Shown here one piece after another: positions 44,699-55,142 of a DNA stretch of 64,000 nucleotides. Numbering within the stretch: the stretch's first letter is position 1; each line of letters starts with the position of its first letter. The notes under the pieces are model-generated. The model worked only from the letters and a program-made list of their open reading frames with translations, was not told the DNA's origin and made no database searches. Source of the stretch: Budorcas taxicolor (lineage: Eukaryota > Chordata > Mammalia > Artiodactyla > Bovidae); contig NC_068910.1 of the NCBI RefSeq assembly GCF_023091745.1, positions 132,759,170-132,823,169 of the forward strand, given 5' to 3'. A program made the translations under genes and the position numbers.

Positions 44699-44916
44699 GC
44701 ATGCATGCTAAGTCGCTTCAATTGTGTCCAACTCTGCGTGATTGTATAGACTGTAGATTGCCAGGCTCCTCTGTCCATGGGATTCTCCAGAATACTGGAA
44801 TGGGTTGCATTTCCAACTCTAGGGGATCTTCCCAACTCAAGGATCAAACCCGCGTCTATTAAGTCTCCTGCATTGGCAGGTGGATTCTTTACCACTAGCA
44901 CTACCTGGGAAGCCCA
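44699..44916 (-). mobile_element. Bov-tA SINE
   Basis: Complete minus-strand Bov-tA flanked by tttgagtctt (44689-44698) and tttgaatctt (44917-44926), 9 of 10. Confidence 0.92.
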
Positions 44917-44926
44917 TTTGAATCTT

Positions 44927-45269
44927 TACTCAAACAAAATGTAAGCACTGGCTGACTATTTCATGAATAATTATTGTCAATATTTTAGATATTGTAATAA
45001 TATTGTGTGTTTTTATCTTTTAGACATACACTTATCTTTATAAATGAAATAATATGGTATCTGAAATTTGTTCTAAAATAATATAAAACATGGGAAGTAG
45101 ATGTGATAGAGTCAGCCATGCATGGATGGTGGTTGAGGCTTCCAGATAGGAACATGACAATTCATTACACACTCTGCCTACTTTTATGCATGTTTGAAAT
45201 TCTCCACAATAAGCAAACACACAGACACACACCAAACACCAAACCATCATTCCTATTACTGATTGTGTG
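44927..45269. other. Unassigned AT-rich sequence
   Basis: Nothing recognised apart from possible old LINE tail sequence. Confidence 0.3.
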
Positions 45270-45490
45270 GTATGAATGAAGGTAATTCTCACACACTGCC
45301 AGCAGAAATGTAAAGTGTTACAATTTTTTCAGAAGGCAATTTAGCAAGGTCTATTTTTTAAAATACATACATACTTTGTTCCAGAAATTCTACTCCTGGA
45401 ACCCTATTCCTTAGGAATATAAGTAGGAACCCATGAGGCCACATTACAGATATGTTTACTGTGAAACTGTTTGTAGGGGAACCCAATCTA
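45270..45490 (+). mobile_element. Old L1 fragment
   Basis: 'tcacacactgccagcagaaa', 'ccagaaattctactcctgga' and 'ttcagaaggcaatttagcaa' are L1 ORF2 3'-end words in order. Dead. Confidence 0.6.
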
Positions 45491-45868
45491 CAGCAATCTC
45501 CAGTATACAGCACATTGGGTAGAATGGTCCACTCTCCCTCTAGTTAACCTTTTTCTTGTGTGTCTACTTGCAGAGTCTGAAAAATTAAAGACATAATTCC
45601 CAGACTCCCTTGAAGCTAGTGTTCTAGACTGTGACTTAATTTCAACAGTCAGATGCACAAGTGTAGCTCTGACAGACATGATATGGGTCCCGAGCTTTCT
45701 GAATCCCCAGGTTGTAGCTAGGGTGGCATGACTCTGGAACCAGCAGCTGGGACATCAACTTCCTGACTGTGATGAATGTTGCACTTCTCTTGGGTGGCAG
45801 GTTCCATGGGACTGTTGTGGGAGTCATCACTGGAGGCCCAGCCTAGAATTGGGTATTTGGGTCCCTCA
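45491..45868. other. Unassigned sequence
   Basis: Possible diverged LTR-type repeat; no gene called. Confidence 0.3.
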
Positions 45869-45879
45869 AAGGATTTGGG

Positions 45880-47893
45880 ACTAGATCTGATAGATAGAGT
45901 GCCTGATGAACTATGGAATGAGGTTCATGACATTGTACAGGAGACAGGGATCAAGACCATCCCCATTGAAAAGAAATGCAAAAAAGCAAAATGGCTGTCT
46001 GGGGAGGCCTTACAAATAGCTGTGAAAAGAAGAGGAGCAAAAAGCAAAGGAGAAAAGGAAAGATATAAGCATCTAAATGTAGAGTTCCAAAAAATAGCAA
46101 GAAGAGATAAGAAAGCCTTCCTCGGAGATCAATGCAAAGAAATAGAGGAAAACAACAGAATGGGAAAGACTAGAGATCTCTTCAAGAAAATTAGAGTACC
46201 AAGGGAAGATTTCATGCAAAGATGGGCTCAATAAAGGACAGAAATGGTATGGACCTAACAGAAGCAGAAGATATTAAGAAGAGATGGCAAGAATACACAG
46301 AAGAACTGTACGAAAAAGAGCTTCATGACCCAGATAATTACGATGGTGTGATCATTCACCTAGAGCTAGACATCCTGGAATGTGAAGTCAAGTGGGCCTT
46401 AGAAAACATCACTATGAACAAAGCTACTGGAGGTGATGGAATTCCAGTTGAGCTATTTCAAATCCTGAAAGATGATGCTGTGAAAGTGCTGCACTCAATA
46501 TGCCAGCAAATTTGGAAAACTCAGCAGTGGCCACAGGACTGGAAAAGGTCCGTTTTCATTCCAATCCCAAAGAAAAGCAATGCAAAAGAATGCTCAAACT
46601 ACTGCACAATTGCACTCATCTCACACGCTAGTAAAGTAATGCTCAAAATTCTCCAAGCCAGGCTTCAGCAATACGTGAACCGTGAACTTCCAGATGTTCA
46701 AGCTGGTTTTAGAAAAGGCAGAGGAACAAGAGATCAAATTGCCAACATCCGCTGGATCATGGAAAAAGCAAGAGAGTTCCAGAAAAATGTCTATTTCTGC
46801 TTTATTGACTATGCGAAAGCCTTTGACTCTGTGGATCACAATAAACTGTGGAAAATTCTGAAAGAGATGGGAATACCAGACCACCTGACCTGCCTCTTGA
46901 GAAACCTATATGCAGGTCAAGAAGCAACAGTTAGAACAGGACATGGAACAACAAACTGGTTCCAAATAGGAAAAGGAGTACATCAAGGCTGTACATTTTT
47001 ACCCTGCTTAGTTAACTTTTATGCAGAGTACATCATGAGAAATGCTGGGCTGGAAGAAGCACAAGCTGGAATCAAGATTGCTGGGAGAAATATCAATAAC
47101 CTCAGATATGCAGATGACACCACCCTTATGGCAGAAAGTGAAGAGGAACTAAAAAGCCTCTTGATGAAAGTGAAAGAGGAGAGTGAAAGAGTTGGCTTAA
47201 ACCTCAACATTCAGAAAACGAAGACCATGGCATCTGGTCCCAACACTTCATGGGAAATAGATAGGGAAACAGTGGAAACAGTGACAGACTTTATTTTTCT
47301 GGGCTCCAAAATCACTGCAGATGGTGATTGCAGCCATGAAATTAAAAGATGCTTGCTCCTTGGAAGGAAAGTTATGACCAATCTAGATAGCATATTCAAA
47401 AGCAGAGACATTACTTTGCTGACTAAGGTCCATCTAGTCAAGGCTATGGTTTTTCCAGTGGTCATGTATGGATGTGAGAGTTGGACTGTGAAGAAAGCTG
47501 AGCACCAAAGAATTGATGCCTTTGCACTGTGGTGTTGGAGAAGACTCTTGAGAGTCCCTTGGACTGCAAGGAGATTCAACCAGTCCATTCTAAAGGAGAT
47601 CAGCCCTGGGTGTTCTTTGGAAGGAATGATGCTAAAGCTGAAACTCCAGTTCTTTGGCCACCTCATGCGAAGAGTTGACTCATTGGAAAAGACTCTGATG
47701 CTGGGAGGGATTGGGGGCAGGAGGAGAAGGGGATGATGAAGGATGAGATGGCTGGATGACATCACCGACTCGATGGACATGAGTTTGAGTGAACTCTGGG
47801 GGTTGGTGATGGACAGGGAGGCTTGGCGTGCTGTGATTCATGGGGTTGCAGCGTCGGACACGACTGAGCGACTGAACTGAATGAACTGAACTG
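45880..47893 (+). pseudogene. BovB LINE, longest copy, RT nearly complete
   Basis: 2.0-kb BovB lacking only the N-terminal endonuclease part. Frame 45776-46234 covers the pre-RT linker (about residue 42 on). A one-base loss near 46196 shifts to frame 46222-47736 (504 aa), which contains the RT: GGDGIPVELFQ (residues 70-80), VFIPIPKK (111-118), FIDYAKAFD with Asp196, GKGVHQGC (250-257) and YADD (296-299), so the catalytic Asp set looks intact. A TGA at 47734-47736 replaces Arg in the basic GRRRRG region; the C-terminus continues in that frame. RTE elements prime reverse transcription at the nicked target. Ends 'gaactgaatgaactgaactg'. Flanks: aaggatttgg at 45869-45878 and 47894-47903. Confidence 0.95.
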
Positions 47894-47903
47894 AAGGATT
47901 TGG

Positions 47904-48140
47904 GCTTCCACAGTGGCTCAGACAGTAAAGAATCCATCTGCAACGCAGGAGTTCAATCCCTGGGTCAATCCCTGGGTCAATCCCAAGTTCAATCCCTGGG
48001 TCAGGAAGATCCCCTGGAGAATGGAATGGCTACCCATTCCAGTATTCTTGCCTGTAGAATCGATGAACAGAGGAGCCTGGAGCACTACAGTCCTTAGAGT
48101 TGTAAAGAGATGGACATGACTGAGCGACTAACACTTTCAC
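47904..48140 (+). mobile_element. Bov-tA SINE with amplified B-box region
   Basis: Bov-tA directly after the BovB. Its B-box region (47949-48002) holds repeated 'tcaatccctgggtc' words, about four copies where one is normal, one changed to 'tcaatcccaagt'. aaggatttgg stands on both sides (47894-47903, 48141-48150). Ends 'gagcgactaacactttcac'. Confidence 0.93.
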
Positions 48141-48150
48141 AAGGATTTGG

Positions 48151-48769
48151 TTAAGTCCCAAATTACCTGTATTAAATCACTTTCCATTTAAAATAATTAG
48201 TTCCTGCTAAATACAACTGATCCAAATTATTGAATAAGTTATAGTATTACATCTCCAGATCATGGAATATTAAAAGAATATATTAGAGCCATATAAATGA
48301 CTTAGTAGAATCTATAGTTAGTAGCATATAGATTTTCATAGTGTTCTTCTAAGTGTGAGAAAATGAAAGTACAAATGAGTATAATAGGACCCATTTTTTT
48401 TCAAAACAACAATCAACTCTCTGAAATCTCTATAAATATTAATACAAGGATCTATGTAGGATTTCACAAGCATGGAGCAAATATTGGTTATGAAATTAGG
48501 TAACAGGTGTGTGGCTAGGGAATAAGAAAGGGGTTAATATGGGGAGAGGAGGTAGAGAATAAATGTTCAAAAAAAAGCAAGCATGACAGGATCCAATGTA
48601 TGTAAATGTATTGGGTAGGTATATTGCATCCATAAAGAATGCTTGAAAGGATAACCAACAATGTAACCTCAGTATGATGCGTGGGATTTACTTTCTTCTT
48701 TATATAATAATCAAATGTTTCCAATGAGCACTTTTTATATGATCAGAAAAAAAAAATGTATTTTCATTG
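48151..48769. other. Unassigned, partly L1-like
   Basis: 48240-48440 resembles an old L1 3' end ('catggaatattaaaagaata'). No gene is seen. Confidence 0.35.
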
Positions 48770-49290
48770 TAGAAAAAAGCAGAAGATAAAATGACTGACA
48801 ATAGTAACAAAAGCTATAAGGCACCCAGGACTTAATCCCACAAAAGTTTAACAAGATCTTTAGGGAGAAAATAAATGGAGCTTTATACAGTTCTAATGTA
48901 TTAGAGATCTCAATATAATAACAATGGCAATTCTCTAAATCAACCTATAAATTCAAAACAATTCACCTAAAACTCAAGAGGATTTTTCATAGAACTTAAT
49001 AAACTGATCCTTGAGTTCACATAGGAGAGTAAAAGGCCTGGAATAGCCAAGACAATTTACAAAATGAATAAGAAGAAAGGGTCACCATATCAGATATCAA
49101 GATGTTATGGTAAATCAAGTATATTCCAATAACATTTTTTAAAAGATATTATGAATTTGCAATAATTAAAACAGTATGGATTGCACAGAGGCAGATAATA
49201 CATAAATGAAACAGAATAGAGACAGAAGCAATATACCCACATATATTGTGGAACTGGTGAGTGGCAGAGGTGACATTATACATTAGTGGG
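48770..49290 (+). mobile_element. Old L1 ORF2 fragment
   Basis: 'cctggaatagccaagacaat', 'atcaagatgttatggtaaat' and 'agagacagaagcaatatacc' are in L1 ORF2 order on plus. Decayed. Confidence 0.6.
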
Positions 49291-50187
49291 GAGGACAAGA
49301 TAGCAACCAAACAGGAGTTTCTGGCCTCCTTTCAGAATCCACCTTAGAACTGCTACAGAAATCACTGGTAGGTCAATGAATAACGATATAATATAAACAC
49401 AAGAAACGTTCAGAAAGATAGGAAGTGGCTGTGTTTCAAATGCATATGGGAACTAGCAGTCTAGAATAGAAGATGGCAGGTGGAGGATGGGGTGTAGAAG
49501 TAGTCTCATTATATATTCTTGCCCCCTCCACACTGTTCTGGGCAAGTCACTGCTCACCTCATCACTTCTGTGGGGCAGAGGAAGAGTAATGCCAGCACAG
49601 TGCCATTGGATGTACATACAACATATGGCAGAGCTGGAATCTGGCTGGTGGGGAGCAGCTAACAACAGGTGCAGATCAGTGTCCTAACTCTGAGCAGCCC
49701 TAATTCTTATTCTAATCCCAAGGAGGAAGCTTTTGTAAAAGAGCAGAGCTGAGAGAGGAAATACAGAACAAGCCAGCTAACGCGGGTAGGTAAGTAGGGA
49801 GTGATCAAGTCCAGACTGAAGCAACAGAAGTCATCAGTGCCGGGAATATTTCCTACTGCTATATTACTCCAGGACACCAGCCATCATCTATGAACTAAGG
49901 AGGGTCTAAGGCTGGATTTCAGTCTCCTCAGCCAGGTACACATGGCCTGTCCAGGTAGCTAATATTCCCAAGGTAATATGGGCTTACAGGGGGAAAGAGT
50001 GAGACAATGTGCACATGCCTAACAGTCCATGCTAAAGGAAATAACCAACGGACCAGACAGACAAGAACGTAAAATACACATAATAAATATGGTTAACAAG
50101 GCAAGAGTTTTGGAAATATGAAGCAGAGATAAACAATTATATAGAACTATGTTACTAATGTAACAGTTCAAGTTAAGAGTTTAATAA
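49291..50187. other. Unique-looking sequence
   Basis: Two short antisense frames at 49453-49665 and 49487-49687 without domains. No gene or clear repeat. Confidence 0.4.
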
Positions 50188-50197
50188 TTTATCAGCA

Positions 50198-50420
50198 TGC
50201 ATGTGTGCCCAGTCACTTCAGTTGTGTCCATCTCTTTGCGACCCTGTGGACTAAAGCTCACCAGGCTCCTCTGTCCATGGGATTCTCCAGGCAGGAACAT
50301 TGGAGTGGGTTGCCATGTCCTCCTCCAGAGGATCTTCCCAACCCAGGGACTGAGCCTATGTCTCCTGTCTCCTGCACTGGCAGGCAGATTCTTTAAAACT
50401 GAGCCACCAGGGAAGTCCAG
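50198..50420 (-). mobile_element. Bov-tA SINE
   Basis: Complete minus-strand Bov-tA with a perfect 10-bp duplication tttatcagca (50188-50197, 50421-50430). Confidence 0.95.
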
Positions 50421-50430
50421 TTTATCAGCA

Positions 50431-50927
50431 GAAGGGGATAACTGAAAAACAGATTGTAATATCAGGTCAAGAAACCTTCCCTGGGAGAGTTAAAAGTAGG
50501 CAGAAATGTTCAAAGGAAGAAAAAAGGTAAGTGACAGGTAGCTTTGGAGCAAAAGTTTAATATGAATCAAAGCAGAGAGAAAAACAAATTACAAGGAAAC
50601 CTTTGAAGAAATAATGACTGATAATTTTCCAGAATTAGAAAAAAGATGTAAGATCACTGATTTAAAGAGCTCACAGAGCACTAACAGGAGACATTAAGAA
50701 CGGAAACAAAACACTGTAATATTCATTAGAGTGAAATTTAAGATCAAAGCCAGAGAAAATTCTAAAGGCTTCCAGAGAGAAAACTGTTACCACCTTGAAA
50801 GTAACAAGGACCTGCTCCATGATAGTCTTCTTCATAGCCTCTGGGAGCCAGAAGGCAATGGTGTACTGTGCAAAGCACTGAAGGAAAGCAAGTTCAAGTC
50901 TAGGGTTTTATATCAAAACTGCTATAT
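50431..50927 (+). mobile_element. Probable old L1 ORF1 region, insertion host
   Basis: Around 50580-50925 'gacctgctccatgatagtct', 'gtgcaaagcactgaaggaaa' and 'gtctagggttttatatc' resemble the C-terminal ORF1 segment of old L1s (the '..LKVMK..LYPAR' region of the intact copy). Not open. The full-length L1 is inserted here. Confidence 0.45.
50914..50927. repeat. L1 target-site duplication, left copy
   Basis: caaaactgctatat, identical to 58705-58718. The right flank continues tttaaattt, so the reverse strand reads TTTAAAAT, the preferred tt/aaaa-type L1 endonuclease site. Confidence 0.9.
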
Positions 50928-50939
50928 ATTTTTTTTTTT

Positions 50940-50949
50940 TAGGGGATTT

Positions 50950-50980
<31 letters not shown>

Positions 50981-50990
50981 TTTTTTAATT
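50940..50990 (-). repeat. L1 bipartite 3' tail
   Basis: On the L1 strand the tail is about nine TAAA units (50947-50982), then AATCCCCT, then a poly(A) run reaching the duplication (50929-50940). Tails are normally pure A or A-rich. Confidence 0.85.
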
Positions 50991-51272
50991 TTAAAATCTT
51001 TAATTCTTACATGTGTTCCCAAACATGAACCCCCCTCCCACCTCCCTCCCCATAACATCTCTGTGGGTCATCCCCATGCACCAGCCCCAAGCATGCTGTA
51101 TCCTGCGTCAGACATAGACTAGCGGTTCAATTCTTACATGATAGTATACATGATAGAATGCCATTCTCCCATATCATCCCACCCTCTCCCTCTCCCTCTG
51201 AGTCCAAAAGTCCGTTATAGACAGCTGCGTCTTTTTTCCTGTCTTGCATACAGGGTCGTCATTGCCATCTTT

Positions 51273-54200
51273 CTAAATTCCATATATATGTGTTAGTATA
51301 CTGTATTGGTGTTTTTCTTTCTGGCTTACTTCACTCTGTATAATCGGCTCCAGTTTCGTCCATCTCATCAGAACTGATTCAAATGAATTCTTTTTAACGG
51401 CTGAGTAATACTCCATTGTGTATATGTACCACAGCTTTCTTATCCATTCATCTGCTGAGGGACATCTAGGTTGTTTCCATGTCCTGGCTATTATAATCAG
51501 TGCTGCGATGAACATTGGGGTACATGTGTCTCTTTCAATTCTGGTTTCCTCGGTGTATATGCCCAGCAGTGGGATTGCTGGGTCATAAGGGAGTTCTATT
51601 TGCAATTTTTTAAGGAATCTCCACACTGTTCTCCATAGTGGCTGTACTAGTTTGCATTCCCACCAACAGTGTAGGAGGGTTCCCTTTTCTCCACACCCTC
51701 TCCAGCATTTATTGCTTGCAGATTTTTGGATCGCAGCCATTCTGACTGGTGTGAAGTGGTACCTCATTGTGGTTTTGATTTGCATTTCTCTGATAATGAG
51801 TGATGTTGAGCATCTTTTCATGTGTTTGTTAGCCATCCGTATGTCTTCTTTGGAGAAATGTCTATTTAGTTCTTTGGCCCATTTTTTGATTGGGTCGTTT
51901 ATTTTTCTGGAATTGAGCTGCATAAGTTGCTTGTATATTTTTGAGATTAGTTGTTTGTCAGTTGCTTCATTTGCTATTATTTTCTCCCATTCAGAAGGCT
52001 GTCTTTTCACCTTGCTGATATTTTCCTTTGTTGTGCAGAAGCTTTTAATTTTAATTAGATCCCATTTGTTTATTTTTGCTTTTATTTCCAGAATTCTGGG
52101 AGGTGGATCATAGAGGATCCTGCTGTGATTTATGTCTGAGAGTGTTTTGCCTATGTTCTCCTCTAGGAGTTTTATAGTTTCTGGTCTTACATTTAGATCT
52201 TTAATCCATTTTGAATTTATTTTTGTGTGCGGTGTTAGAAAGTGATCTAGTTTCATTCTTTTACAAGTGGTTGACCAGTTTTCCCAGCACCACTTGTTAA
52301 AGAGATTGTCTTTACTCCATTGTATATTCTTGCCTCCTTTGTCAAAGATAAGGTGTCCATATGTGTGTGGATTCATCTCTGGGCTTTCTATTTTGTTCCA
52401 TTGATCTATATGTCTGTCTTTGTGCCAGTACCATACTGTTTTGATGACTGTGGCTTTGTAGTAGAGCCTGAAGTCAGGCAAGTTGATTCCTCCAGTTCCA
52501 TTCTTCTTTCTCAAGATTGCTTTGGCAATTCGAGGTTTTTTGTATTTCCATACGAATCTTGAAATTATTTGTTCTAGTTCTGTGAAAAATATGGCTGGTA
52601 GCTTGATAGGGATTGCATTGAATTTGTAAATTGCTTTGGGTAGTATACTCATTTTCACTATATTGATTCTTCCGATCCATGAGCATGGTATATTTCTCCA
52701 TCTATTAGTGTCCTCTTTGATTTCTTTCATCAGTGTTTTATAGTTTTCTATATATAGGTCTTTAGTTTCTTTGGGTAGATATATTCCTAAGTATTTTATT
52801 CTTTTCGTCGCAATGGTGAATGGAATTGTTTCCTTAATTGCTTTTTCTACTTTCTCATTATTGGTGTATAGGAATGCAAGGGATTTCTGTGTGTTGATTT
52901 TATATCCTGCAACTTTACTATATTCATTGATGAGCTCTAGTAACTTTCTGGTGGAGTCTTTCGGGTTTTCCATGTAGAGGATCATGTCATCTGCAAACAG
53001 TGAGAGTTTTACTTCTTCTTTTCCAATTTGGATTCCTTTTATTTCTTTTTCTGCTCTGATTGCTGTGGCCAAAACTTCCAGAACTATGTTGAATAGTAGC
53101 GGTGAAAGTGGACACCCTTGTCTTGTTCCTGACTTTAGGGGAAATGCTTTCAATTTTTCACCATTGAGGAGAATGTTTGCTGTGGGTTTGTCATATATAG
53201 CTTTTATTATGTTGAGGTATGTTCCTTCTATTCCTGCTTTCTGGAGAGTTTTTATCATAAATGGATGTTGAATTTTGTCAAAGGCCTTCTCTGCATCTAT
53301 TGAGATAATCATATGGTTTTTATTTTTCAATTTGTTAATGTGGTGAATTACATTGATTGATTTGCGGATATTGAAGAATCCTTGCATCCCTGGGATAAAG
53401 CCCACTTGGTCATGGTGTATGATCTTTTTAATGTGTTGTTGGATTCTGATTGCTAGAATTTTGTTGAGGATTTTTGCATCTATGTTCATCAGTGATATTG
53501 GCCTGTAGTTTTCTTTTTTTGTGACATCTTTGTCAGGTTTTGGTATTAGAGTGATGGTGGCCTCATAGAATGAGTTTGGAAGTTTACCTTCCTCTGCAAT
53601 TTTCTGGAAGAGTTTGAGTAGGATAGGTGTTAGCTCTTCTCGAAATTTTTGGTAGAATTCAGCTGTGAAGCCGTCTGGACCTGGGCTTTTGTTTGCTGGA
53701 AGATTTCTGATTACAGTTTCAATTTCCGTGCTTGTGATGGGTCTGTTAAGATTTTCTAGTTCTTCCTGGTTCAGTTTTGGAAAATTGTACTTTTCTAAGA
53801 ATTTGTCCATTTCTTCCACGTTGTCCATTTTATTGGCATACAACTGCTGATAGTAGTCTCTTATGATCCTTTGTATTTCTGTGTTGTCTGTTGTGATCTC
53901 TCCATTTTCATTTCTAATTTTATTGATTTGATTTTTCTCTCTTTGCTTCTTGATGAGTCTGGCTAATGGTTTGTCAATTTTATTTATCCTTTCAAAGAAC
54001 CAGCTTTTGGCTTTGTTGATTTTTGCTATGGTCTCTTTTGTTTCTTTTGCATTTATTTCTGCCCTAATTTTTAAGATTTCTTTCCTTCTACTAACTCTGG
54101 GGTTCTCCAATTCTTCCTTTTCTAGTTGCTTTAGTTGTAGAGTTAGGTTATTTATTTGACTTTTTTCTTGTTTCTTGAGGTATGCCTGTATTGCTATGAA

Positions 54201-55091
54201 CTTTCCTCTTAGCACTGCTTTTATAGTGTCCCACAGGTTTTGGGTTGTTGTGTTTTCATTTTCATTAGTTTCTATGCATATTTTGATTTCTTTTTTGATT
54301 TCTTCTGTGATTTGTTGGTTATTCAGAAGTGTGTTGTTCAACCTCCATATGTTGGAATTTTTAGTAGTTTTTCTCCTGTAATTGAGATCTAATCTTAATG
54401 CATTATGGTCAGAAAAGATGCTTGGAATGATTTCGATTTTTTTGAATTTATCAAGTTTAGATTTATGGCCCAGGATGTGATCTATCCTGGAGAAGGTTCC
54501 ATGAGCACTTGAGAAAAAGGTGAAATTCATTGTTTTGGGGTGAAATGTCCTATAGATATCAATTAGGTCTAATTGATCTAATGTATCATTTAAAGTTTGC
54601 ATTTCTTTGTTAATTTTCTGTTTAGTTGATCTGTCCATAGGTGTGAGTGGGGTATTAAAGTCTCCCACTATTATTGTGTTATTGTTGATTTCCCCTTTCA
54701 TACTTGTTAGCATTTGTCTTACATATTGCGGTGCTCCTATGTTGGGTGCATATATATTTATAATTGTTGTATCTTCTTCTTGGATTGATCCTGTGATCAT
54801 TATGTAGTGGCCTTCTTTGTCTCTTTTCACAGCCTTTGTTTTAAAGTCTATTTTATCGGATATGAGTATTGCCACTCCTGCTTTCTTTTGGTCTCTATTT
54901 GCGTGGTATATCTTTTTCCAGCCCTTCACTTTCAGTCTGTATGTGTCCCTTGTTTTGAAGTGGGTCTCTTGTAAGCAGCATATAGAGGGGTCTTGTTTTT
55001 GTATCCATTCGGCCAGTCTTTGCCTTTTGGTTGGGGCGTTCAACCCATTTACGTTTAAGGTAATTATTGATAAGTATGATCCCGTTATCAT
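51273..55091 (-). CDS. L1 ORF2 protein: endonuclease/reverse transcriptase
   Basis: 1272-aa protein that nicks target DNA and copies L1 RNA from the nick (target-primed reverse transcription). Human ORF2p is 1275 aa. The apurinic-type endonuclease lies in residues 1-238, with Asn13, Glu42, Asp144, Asn146, Asp204 and His229 in VNGL, QETH, VGDFN, SRIDH and SDHN contexts. The RT domain is about 450-770: IPKPDKD (516), PISLMN (531), GFIPG (564), Asp599 in IISIDAEKAFD, TRQGCPLSPLLFN (656) and FADD with Asp701/702. A C-terminal Cys-rich motif C-x3-C-x7-H-x4-C uses Cys1129, Cys1133, His1141 and Cys1146. All expected catalytic residues are present. ATG 51 nt after the ORF1 stop fits re-initiation as in other L1s. 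Antisense frames inside it are shadows. Confidence 0.97.
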   Translation of the reverse strand: MITGSYLSIITLNVNGLNAPTKRQRLAEWIQKQDPSICCLQETHFKTRDTYRLKVKGWKKIYHANRDQKKAGVAILISDKIDFKTKAVKRDKEGHYIMITGSIQEEDTTIINIYAPNIGAPQYVRQMLTSMKGEINNNTIIVGDFNTPLTPMDRSTKQKINKEMQTLNDTLDQLDLIDIYRTFHPKTMNFTFFSSAHGTFSRIDHILGHKSKLDKFKKIEIIPSIFSDHNALRLDLNYRRKTTKNSNIWRLNNTLLNNQQITEEIKKEIKICIETNENENTTTQNLWDTIKAVLRGKFIAIQAYLKKQEKSQINNLTLQLKQLEKEELENPRVSRRKEILKIRAEINAKETKETIAKINKAKSWFFERINKIDKPLARLIKKQREKNQINKIRNENGEITTDNTEIQRIIRDYYQQLYANKMDNVEEMDKFLEKYNFPKLNQEELENLNRPITSTEIETVIRNLPANKSPGPDGFTAEFYQKFREELTPILLKLFQKIAEEGKLPNSFYEATITLIPKPDKDVTKKENYRPISLMNIDAKILNKILAIRIQQHIKKIIHHDQVGFIPGMQGFFNIRKSINVIHHINKLKNKNHMIISIDAEKAFDKIQHPFMIKTLQKAGIEGTYLNIIKAIYDKPTANILLNGEKLKAFPLKSGTRQGCPLSPLLFNIVLEVLATAIRAEKEIKGIQIGKEEVKLSLFADDMILYMENPKDSTRKLLELINEYSKVAGYKINTQKSLAFLYTNNEKVEKAIKETIPFTIATKRIKYLGIYLPKETKDLYIENYKTLMKEIKEDTNRWRNIPCSWIGRINIVKMSILPKAIYKFNAIPIKLPAIFFTELEQIISRFVWKYKKPRIAKAILRKKNGTGGINLPDFRLYYKATVIKTVWYWHKDRHIDQWNKIESPEMNPHTYGHLIFDKGGKNIQWSKDNLFNKWCWENWSTTCKRMKLDHFLTPHTKINSKWIKDLNVRPETIKLLEENIGKTLSDINHSRILYDPPPRILEIKAKINKWDLIKIKSFCTTKENISKVKRQPSEWEKIIANEATDKQLISKIYKQLMQLNSRKINDPIKKWAKELNRHFSKEDIRMANKHMKRCSTSLIIREMQIKTTMRYHFTPVRMAAIQKSASNKCWRGCGEKGTLLHCWWECKLVQPLWRTVWRFLKKLQIELPYDPAIPLLGIYTEETRIERDTCTPMFIAALIIIARTWKQPRCPSADEWIRKLWYIYTMEYYSAVKKNSFESVLMRWTKLEPIIQSEVSQKEKHQYSILTHIYGI

Positions 55092-55142
55092 TTACTTTAT
55101 TGTTTTGGGTTCGGGTTTATACACCCTTTTCCTGTTTCCTGT

